Both the position numbers and the translations under genes were made by a program. DNA of 7,542 nucleotides from Rhodospirillales bacterium (GTDB lineage Bacteria; Pseudomonadota; Alphaproteobacteria; Rhodospirillales; Casp-alpha2). Positions 1 to 4,718 of the stretch are shown here, one piece after another. A model generated the notes under the pieces. It did no database searches. It saw only the letters and a list, made by a program, of their open reading frames with translations, and was not told where the DNA came from. Each line of letters opens with the position of its first letter. The first letter of the stretch is position 1. The stretch is from NCBI GenBank assembly GCA_021775275.1, contig JAJFIE010000193.1:1-7542 (forward strand), given 5' to 3'.

Positions 1-569
1 GCCTTGGCCGTGGTGTAACTGTTAAGCCTTCGGATTGTATCCGAAATATTCCGATCCACATGGTGGATCAGGCAGCCCTGCAACCTGGGCCCCTTGGAGC
101 CATTCCAGGTCAGGCTGGGGTGGACGGATTGCCGCCCCCAGACCTTTGCGCCCTTCCGCGACAGGCGGGGAACCGACGATGTTCCAAACGACCCGCCCCA
201 GCCATAGCGAACCAGATGATCACCGATATAGTTATCGATGGGAACTTCGTGCCAGTCGAAGACTGTGGTGTCGATAACCCGCCGGACTTCCCGGGCCAAC
301 TCATCAGTAACCCATTCGTCGCAGTCGATTTCCAGTATCCACTCGCCCCGGCAATGCCCGAGACCTTCGTTGCGCCGGTCTCCTTCGATATCCCAGGAGC
401 CCGCAAGCAATCGATCTGTGTATTTTTCGGAAATAGTTTTTGAGCCGTCCGTGCATTTGTCCAGCACAACGACAATCTCGTCAGCGAAGGCCAATCGCCC
501 GAGACATGCATCCAGTCTGTCTTCCTCGTTATGTGCCACGACCAAGGCGGATAGACGGATTTCGCTCAA
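1..569 (-). CDS. Glycosyltransferase family 2, WaaE/KdtX-like (3' end beyond window)
   Basis: The first 189 residues are present and the reading frame is open to the left edge. The protein probably transfers a sugar to the lipopolysaccharide inner core at the cytoplasmic face of the membrane. What is seen: an N-terminal GT2 nucleotide-sugar fold start (LSALVVAHNEEDRLDACL, residues 6-23), a second strand EIVVVLDKCTDGS (31-43), a DxD-type metal site in EIDCDE (D82, D84), and the later WaaE-like features RLSRKG (135-140), a VHPSL segment (149-153) and HHVDRNISDTIRRLNSY (169-185). The TTG start at 569 is chosen because the only upstream in-frame codons lead straight to the stop of the preceding gene, and because AAGGGG at 577-582 lies 7 nt upstream. 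It follows the heptosyltransferase gene after a short gap, so it is probably its operon partner. Sugar and acceptor cannot be told from sequence; family assignment is firm, LPS role is inferred. Confidence 0.88.
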   Translation of the reverse strand, partial: MSEIRLSALVVAHNEEDRLDACLGRLAFADEIVVVLDKCTDGSKTISEKYTDRLLAGSWDIEGDRRNEGLGHCRGEWILEIDCDEWVTDELAREVRRVIDTTVFDWHEVPIDNYIGDHLVRYGWGGSFGTSSVPRLSRKGAKVWGRQSVHPSLTWNGSKGPRLQGCLIHHVDRNISDTIRRLNSYTTAK

Positions 570-576
570 TGTACCG

Positions 577-582
577 CCCCTT
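577..582 (-). promoter_or_regulatory. Ribosome binding site for the GT2 gene
   Basis: AAGGGG on the minus strand sits 7 nt before the TTG codon at 569. It decides the start: no ATG or GTG exists in this frame between the stop of the upstream gene (588-590) and this TTG. Confidence 0.6.
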
Positions 583-587
583 CCCGT

Positions 588-1577
588 TCATTCTGCATTT
601 TTTATTGCCTTCACACGCTTCCACAGATCGGTTGCGGTTTCGCTAACCTGATCGACCGTCAGCCCCGACATAAGGTCATGAATGTCGGCGTTACGGTAAT
701 CATAATCCTTCGGGAACACATCGTCATAGCCGAGATCACCACGTACAGCCACGGCCAAATCCCCCCACGGTGCGTAATGTTCTTCTCGACTTGGCCCGAA
801 CAGTCCCAGTGTTGGTGTACCAGCTGCTGCCGCCATATGCATGAGACCCGAGTCGTTACCAACGAACATGTCAACCTGACCGAAACAGGCTTGAATCTCC
901 AGCAGGCTGAGTTTGCCCATCAAATCGAGTGAGCGGTCTGCCGGAAGAGTATCAATCAGCGCCTGTGCCTGCTCTCTTTCAGCCTGGGTGCCAAATACGG
1001 CAATGCGGGCGCCCGGCAGGATACCCGTGTCTCCTGTTAATCGCACGACCAGTTCCGCAAATCGCTCAGCAGCCCAGGTTTTTGGTCGCCAGTTAGCAAT
1101 TGGACCAAGCGCCAGTATTGACCCGCCGCCAACCAAAACCTCCCCACCTAAAACTTCAATGGCGCGTTCCCGATGTTTTTCCGCCGTCCAGACATGCGGC
1201 GATGGTGGTGTATCGTGCAAGCCCATGACCCCGGCCATGCGAACAACCCGGTGTGCGAGCAAGTTCCGCCGCCCCAGATGCCAACCCCGACGACAGGGAA
1301 CCACGTAGCTCAACGGTGCATTTCTGAGATCAACAATCACATCCCAAATACGATTGACACTGGATGCCCAGAATTTCAACCAGTGAAGGGAATAGGGTTT
1401 CTTTTCAAGAATGATGATCCGCTCCAGGCCCGGTACGGCTTCGAACAACCCAGCCGCCGCTGGACCACAGACAATGGTCACTTGCGCATCCGGGTGCTGG
1501 TGTAGCAAATAATCGAGCAACCCCGTAGAAAGAACAGCGTCGCCGACGCGGGTTGCGGTGATGAAAAGGATACGCAT
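588..1577 (-). CDS. GT9 family heptosyltransferase (WaaF/WaaC-like)
   Basis: This 329-residue protein belongs to glycosyltransferase family 9, whose members move L-glycero-D-manno-heptose from ADP-heptose to Kdo or heptose of the lipopolysaccharide inner core in the cytoplasm. What is seen: an N-terminal Rossmann start MRILFITATRVGDAVLSTG with Asp13 in the place of the catalytic Asp of WaaC; DVIVDLRNAP (79-88), as in the N-domain of the family; NWRPKTW (162-168) with Lys166 matching the conserved phosphate-contacting lysine; and NDSGLMHMAAAAGTP (241-255), the C-domain ADP-sugar signature. Length fits the family. Start ATG 1577 is preferred over a longer in-frame start at 1694, because family similarity begins exactly at MRILFI and the extra 39 residues would cover the likely promoter. 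The GT2 gene follows directly. Heptosyltransferase I, II or another GT9 specificity cannot be separated here. Confidence 0.87.
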   Translation of the reverse strand: MRILFITATRVGDAVLSTGLLDYLLHQHPDAQVTIVCGPAAAGLFEAVPGLERIIILEKKPYSLHWLKFWASSVNRIWDVIVDLRNAPLSYVVPCRRGWHLGRRNLLAHRVVRMAGVMGLHDTPPSPHVWTAEKHRERAIEVLGGEVLVGGGSILALGPIANWRPKTWAAERFAELVVRLTGDTGILPGARIAVFGTQAEREQAQALIDTLPADRSLDLMGKLSLLEIQACFGQVDMFVGNDSGLMHMAAAAGTPTLGLFGPSREEHYAPWGDLAVAVRGDLGYDDVFPKDYDYRNADIHDLMSGLTVDQVSETATDLWKRVKAIKNAE

Positions 1578-1603
1578 GCCTGGCGTCCATGGCTTCGGAA
1601 GCA

Positions 1604-1624
1604 GCGTCACAGCCTGCGTGATGC
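1604..1624. repeat. Imperfect inverted repeat in the heptosyltransferase leader
   Basis: GCGTCAC at 1604-1610 faces GTGATGC at 1618-1624 across 7 nt. Six of seven positions are complementary, and the flanking A1603/T1625 adds one more pair. It lies near the 5' end of the predicted minus-strand leader. The one imperfect pair would be G-U in a plus-strand RNA but a mismatch in the minus-strand RNA, so a DNA operator is at least as likely as an RNA hairpin. Function unknown. Confidence 0.35.
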
Positions 1625-1632
1625 TTCCCGCC

Positions 1633-1660
1633 TTTATAATTGGAAAGCAATGACTTGCAA
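1633..1660 (-). promoter_or_regulatory. Candidate sigma-70-type promoter for the glycosyltransferase operon
   Basis: On the minus strand TTGCAA (1655-1660) is followed after 16 nt by TATAAA (1633-1638). The predicted transcript would start near 1627, giving a leader of about 50 nt before ATG 1577. The boxes are 4/6 and 5/6 matches to consensus. This rests on box matching alone; no terminator or competing gene separates it from the CDS. Confidence 0.45.
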
Positions 1661-1675
1661 GGGAAAGGCCTTGCA
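1656..1675. repeat. Perfect 7-bp inverted repeat in the divergent intergenic region
   Basis: TGCAAGG at 1656-1662 and CCTTGCA at 1669-1675 are exact reverse complements separated by 6 nt. The left arm overlaps the candidate -35 box of the minus-strand promoter, and the whole element lies about 50 bp upstream of the -10 box of ygfZ. The position suits an operator for a dimeric regulator acting on one or both genes. No T-run follows on either strand, so it does not look like an intrinsic terminator. The role is inferred. Confidence 0.45.
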
Positions 1676-1678
1676 TCA

Positions 1679-1692
1679 GGCGCACTGGCGCC
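1679..1692. repeat. Short GC-rich hairpin next to the 7-bp inverted repeat
   Basis: GGCGC (1679-1683) and GCGCC (1688-1692) can pair across a 4-nt loop. It begins 3 nt after the neighbouring inverted repeat, so two potential stems stand back to back. No T-run follows. Stems this small can arise by chance in GC-rich DNA. Confidence 0.25.
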
Positions 1693-1723
1693 ATACCTCC
1701 GCTGGGAAACGCGCGAGTCTTTC

Positions 1724-1732
1724 TGTTATAAT
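1724..1732 (+). promoter_or_regulatory. Extended -10 promoter for ygfZ
   Basis: TGTTATAAT combines a perfect -10 hexamer TATAAT (1727-1732) with the TGn extension, which can replace a good -35 box. The region 17-18 nt upstream (CTGGGAAA, about 1702-1709) is a poor -35 match. Transcription would start near 1739, giving a leader of only about 12 nt that begins almost at the ribosome binding site. It probably drives ygfZ and the methyltransferase together. Confidence 0.6.
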
Positions 1733-1739
1733 CAATACC

Positions 1740-1744
1740 GGAGG
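1740..1744 (+). promoter_or_regulatory. Ribosome binding site of ygfZ
   Basis: GGAGG with a 6-nt spacer to ATG 1751. It settles the start against an in-frame TTG at 1640, which would add 37 residues unlike the family and would overlap the promoter. Confidence 0.75.
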
Positions 1745-1750
1745 CCCCAT

Positions 1751-2638
1751 ATGTCCGAAGCGAAAATTTCCATTCTACCCGACCGTGGTGTCATTGCCAT
1801 CAGCGGCGATGAGGCGCGTTCGTTTTTGCAGGGAATTGTTTCCAACGACACAGAAAAAGTGACGCCGGAACAGGCAGGGTACGGTGCTTTTCTGACACCA
1901 CAGGGTAAATACCTGTTTGATTTTTTCATGGCAGAATGTGGTGGTTTGGTTTTTATAGAGACAGAACGCGACCGCATTCCGGATTTCATCAAACGCCTGA
2001 GCCTCTATAAACTCCGCGCCAAGGTGGACCTGGAAGACGTTTCATCTGACTACCTTGTCGGTGCGGCATTCGGCATCGGCGCACTGGATGCCCTGTCTTT
2101 GCCCGCAACGGCAGGAACATGCGTTCCGTATCATTCGGGAATTGCCTTCACTGACCCAAGACTCGTTAAAGCCGGCGCCCGCATTATCCTGCCATTGAGT
2201 GAAACAGATTTTACGGCGTTTGAGATGACTGAACCGGGCGCGTATGACGCACATCGGATTGTCCTTGGCCTGCCTGATTCCAGTCGCGATCTGATCGTCG
2301 ACAAATCGGTTCTATTGGAGAACGGTTTCGATGAACTGAATGGTATCGACTGGAACAAGGGCTGTTACATGGGCCAGGAAGTCACCGCCCGCACCAAATA
2401 CAGGGGATTGCTCAAAAAACGCCTGTTGCCAGTTGTCATAGATGGCGCAGCCCCTGAGCCGGGAACACCGATTATGGCCGGTGATCGGGAGGCGGGCGAG
2501 ATGCGATCGTCTTGTGGATCCATGGGGCTGGCATTAATCCGGATGGATTATCTGGATGATGCGGCCAACCCCACGTCACCTCTGAGCGCCGACCAAACAT
2601 CCCTGACACCGAAAAAACCCGACTGGGTCAATCTCTGA
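1751..2638 (+). CDS. ygfZ: YgfZ/CAF17 (GcvT-like) folate-binding Fe-S cluster protein
   Basis: This 295-residue protein belongs to the YgfZ/IBA57 family, cytoplasmic tetrahydrofolate-binding proteins related to the T-protein of glycine cleavage. Family members help assemble or repair [4Fe-4S] clusters in selected enzymes, such as the tRNA methylthiotransferase MiaB in E. coli. The family signature K-G-C-Y-x-G-Q-E is intact at residues 203-210, with Cys205 the conserved cysteine, followed by VTARTKYRG (211-219). The N-terminal part carries LQGIVSNDTEKV (26-37) and the GAFLTPQGKYLFDFF segment (45-59), both typical. The C-terminal end (TPKKPDWVNL) resembles that of alphaproteobacterial members. 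The start has GGAGG at good spacing. The stop TGA is followed directly by the ATG of the methyltransferase gene. Family call is firm; the exact client proteins are not known. Confidence 0.93.
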   Translation: MSEAKISILPDRGVIAISGDEARSFLQGIVSNDTEKVTPEQAGYGAFLTPQGKYLFDFFMAECGGLVFIETERDRIPDFIKRLSLYKLRAKVDLEDVSSDYLVGAAFGIGALDALSLPATAGTCVPYHSGIAFTDPRLVKAGARIILPLSETDFTAFEMTEPGAYDAHRIVLGLPDSSRDLIVDKSVLLENGFDELNGIDWNKGCYMGQEVTARTKYRGLLKKRLLPVVIDGAAPEPGTPIMAGDREAGEMRSSCGSMGLALIRMDYLDDAANPTSPLSADQTSLTPKKPDWVNL

Positions 2639-3376
2639 ATGGGCAATATTCTGAAAAAGCTTTTCGGTCAGGCGTTCCCTGCTGAAGGCATGGCCGCACC
2701 GGGTGAGGTGGTCCCCGCGTCAGGCTCCCCTGAAGCAGTGTTGCAGGGGATCAAGGGCATGCTGCTGCCTGTGACCACTGCCTACCGGATTCAGTACAGC
2801 AAGAACGGCGCAACACCCAAAGGAGTGTTCTGGAGCAACGCCGACAATGTAAGAAAACGGTTTGAAATCCTCTGCCGTGTTTTCGATCCTGAAGATATCG
2901 CCAGAGGCGAAGCCAGCATTATTGATCTGGGATGCGGGTATGGTGCGTTATATGATTATTTAAAGGCACATCCCGTTATGCATGGTGGAGAATACCGTGG
3001 CTACGATATCTGCGAATCCCTGCTGGATGCCTGCAAGACACGGATCAAAGACCCCCGGGCGTCATTCTATCTCAACATGCACGCGACCCGGCCTGCGGAT
3101 TATTCCATCGTGTCCGGCACGTTTAACCTGAAAATGGACGCCAATGAAGCGGACTGGCTAACCTATACCCAGATATCCCTCAAGGCGTTATGGGCGCAGA
3201 CGGATAAGGCCATGGCCTTCAACATGCTCGACATTGCGGACGCTGCCCCCATGGACGGCCTGTATTACGCCGACCCACAGGTCTTCGAAGCATTCTGCCG
3301 TGGGAACCTGTCTGACAACGTGACACTTGTTTCCGGCTACGAACTGCCAGATTTCACTATCTATGTTCGCCGGTAA
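2639..3376 (+). CDS. Class I SAM-dependent methyltransferase, substrate unknown
   Basis: This 245-residue protein is predicted to be a soluble methyltransferase with the seven-stranded Rossmann-like fold. The SAM-binding motif I is clear at IIDLGCGYGALYDYL (94-108), and the acidic ribose-binding residue at the end of strand 2 is probably Asp123 in YRGYDICESLLDAC (119-132). Further on come SGTFNLK (159-165), AFNMLD (193-198), YYADP (209-213) and the closing DFTIYVRR (238-245). From memory this pattern recurs in a poorly characterised group of bacterial methyltransferases. The first 50 residues carry no recognisable domain. The ATG follows the ygfZ stop with no gap and has only a weak upstream purine stretch, so translation is probably coupled to ygfZ. 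Later in-frame ATGs (residues 18 and 41) are possible but less economical starts. The substrate could be a small molecule, glycan or protein; nothing here decides. Confidence 0.8.
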   Translation: MGNILKKLFGQAFPAEGMAAPGEVVPASGSPEAVLQGIKGMLLPVTTAYRIQYSKNGATPKGVFWSNADNVRKRFEILCRVFDPEDIARGEASIIDLGCGYGALYDYLKAHPVMHGGEYRGYDICESLLDACKTRIKDPRASFYLNMHATRPADYSIVSGTFNLKMDANEADWLTYTQISLKALWAQTDKAMAFNMLDIADAAPMDGLYYADPQVFEAFCRGNLSDNVTLVSGYELPDFTIYVRR

Positions 3377-3387
3377 ATATATTTTAC

Positions 3388-3432
3388 ATACACCAGTAGT
3401 TGCTGTATTATAAATACACTCGTATAAAGTGT
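3388..3432. repeat. Inverted and direct repeats around the ectB promoter
   Basis: ACACT (3416-3420) and AGTGT (3428-3432) are reverse complements spaced by 7 nt and enclose the candidate -10 box. ATACA (3388-3392) and TGTAT (3404-3408) form a second pair that encloses most of the -35 box. The hexamer ATACAC occurs twice (3388-3393 and 3414-3419), 26 bp apart. Together they could be regulator sites that block the promoter. Arms of five bases in AT-rich DNA are weak evidence, so this is tentative. Confidence 0.3.
3400..3428 (+). promoter_or_regulatory. Sigma-70-type promoter for ectB
   Basis: TTGCTG (3400-3405) and TATAAA (3423-3428) are separated by exactly 17 nt, in a distinctly AT-rich spacer between two GC-richer genes. 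Transcription would start near 3435, leaving a leader of about 20 nt before ATG 3456. This suggests that ectB has its own transcript rather than depending on the ygfZ operon. No intrinsic terminator is visible between the methyltransferase stop (3376) and this promoter, so read-through remains possible. Confidence 0.55.
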
Positions 3433-3455
3433 TTAATATAAAACAGCTAAAACCC

Positions 3456-4718
3456 ATGAATATCTTCGAAAGCCATGAATCAACGGTACGATCCTACTGT
3501 CGCAGTTTCCCTGTGACGTTTGATCGTGCCGAAGGCAGCCTCATGTATGGCGTAGATAAACGCGCCTATATCGATTTTTTCTCAGGCGCCGGCGCACTGA
3601 ACTATGGGCATAATCACCCGTACCTCGTTGAAGCGCTCACCAGCTATATCGCGCACAGTGGCGTGGTTCATTCTCTCGACCTGTACACTCGTGCCAAGGA
3701 ACGGTTTCTTGAACAGTTTGTGCAAACCATCCTGATACCCCATGGCATGGATTACCGTCTCATGTTCCCCGGCCCGACCGGCGCCAATGCCGTGGAAGCC
3801 GCCATGAAGCTGGCGCGAAAGGTGACGTGGCGTACAAATATCGCGGCTTTTACCGGTGGATTTCACGGCATGACTCTGGGGGCTCTTGCTGCAACCGCCA
3901 ATGCCGACAAACGCGCAGGCGCGGGGGTCGAACTGGGGAATATCATCCGCCTGCCTTATGATGGGTTCCTTGGCGTCGATACCGACAGTATTGATGTAAT
4001 CAGCGCACTCCTGGAAACGCCCGGCAGCGGATATGACAAACCAGCGGCGATCATCATTGAAACCGTGCAGTGTGAAGGTGGATTACATGTAGCGCAGAGT
4101 ACTTTTCTGCAATCGATTGAAGCTTTGTGCCACCGCCTTGAATGCCTGCTGATCGTCGATGACATTCAGGCCGGGTGCGGTCGTACGGGATCGTTCTTCA
4201 GTTTTTCAGAAAGCGGTATTCAACCGGATATCATCTGCCTTTCAAAATCCCTCAGCGGACTGGGGCTTCCTCTGTCCATGGTTCTCATCCGACCGGAAAT
4301 TGACAGGTGGAAACCCGGCGAACACAATGGAACTTTCAGGGGACATAACTATGCTTTCGTGACGGCAGCGGCGGCGCTGGAATTCTGGCGCGACAACACT
4401 TTCGCAACACAAATCATGGCGAATGCGAGCTTTCTCCGCTCCCGGCTCAAGGAAATTCAGACGGCCAATCCCACAACAATCAGTGAGGTGCGCGGTCGCG
4501 GCATGGTGCAGGGACTGGTCTGCCGAAGTGCTTCGCACGGGGCAGCCATCTCGAAAGCCGCCTTTGAGGCCGGATTGATAGTGGAAACCTGCGGTCCGCA
4601 GGATGAGGTGGTAAAACTACTGCCCCCGCTGACCATCGACCACGCTGTGCTGGATGATGGTCTCTCTATCCTGAGCAGCGCCGTCTGCGGCATCGCCAAA
4701 AATGAAAGAGCCGCCTAA
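3456..4718 (+). CDS. ectB: EctB-like L-2,4-diaminobutyrate:2-oxoglutarate transaminase
   Basis: This 420-residue protein is a class III (fold type I) PLP aminotransferase. EctB makes L-2,4-diaminobutyrate from aspartate semialdehyde, with glutamate as amino donor, the first committed step of ectoine synthesis. The match runs the whole length: IFESHESTVRSYCRSFP (3-19), FSGAGALNYGHNHP (42-55), FPGPTGANAVEAAMKLARK (104-122), FHGMTLGALAAT (136-147), DDIQAGCGRTG (235-245) with Asp235 for the PLP nitrogen, CLSKSLSG (261-268) with Lys264 as Schiff-base lysine, and KPGEHNGTFRGHN (286-298). Length fits EctB. One oddity is Cys206 in ETVQCEGG, where the family normally has glycine. ATG 3456 is chosen because similarity begins at MNIFE; a GTG at 3429 would abut the -10 box. 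No clear Shine-Dalgarno sequence precedes it. No ectA or ectC lies beside it, so the pathway served is uncertain; another diaminobutyrate-using route is possible. Confidence 0.87.
   Translation: MNIFESHESTVRSYCRSFPVTFDRAEGSLMYGVDKRAYIDFFSGAGALNYGHNHPYLVEALTSYIAHSGVVHSLDLYTRAKERFLEQFVQTILIPHGMDYRLMFPGPTGANAVEAAMKLARKVTWRTNIAAFTGGFHGMTLGALAATANADKRAGAGVELGNIIRLPYDGFLGVDTDSIDVISALLETPGSGYDKPAAIIIETVQCEGGLHVAQSTFLQSIEALCHRLECLLIVDDIQAGCGRTGSFFSFSESGIQPDIICLSKSLSGLGLPLSMVLIRPEIDRWKPGEHNGTFRGHNYAFVTAAAALEFWRDNTFATQIMANASFLRSRLKEIQTANPTTISEVRGRGMVQGLVCRSASHGAAISKAAFEAGLIVETCGPQDEVVKLLPPLTIDHAVLDDGLSILSSAVCGIAKNERAA

Noticed and set aside
110..511. Minus-strand open frame of 133 codons starting MHVSGDW
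   Set aside because: It overlaps the GT2 gene in another frame on the same strand; the GT2 frame carries recognisable motifs and this one carries none.
1578..1694. 39-residue N-terminal extension of the heptosyltransferase
   Set aside because: GT9 similarity starts at MRILFI (1577), and the extension would run through the predicted promoter and repeats.
1640..1750. 37-residue N-terminal extension of ygfZ from TTG 1640
   Set aside because: The family begins near MSEAK, and GGAGG at 1740-1744 is perfectly placed for ATG 1751.
3429..3455. GTG start for ectB at 3429
   Set aside because: It lies directly after the likely -10 box and before the predicted transcript start; family similarity begins at ATG 3456.
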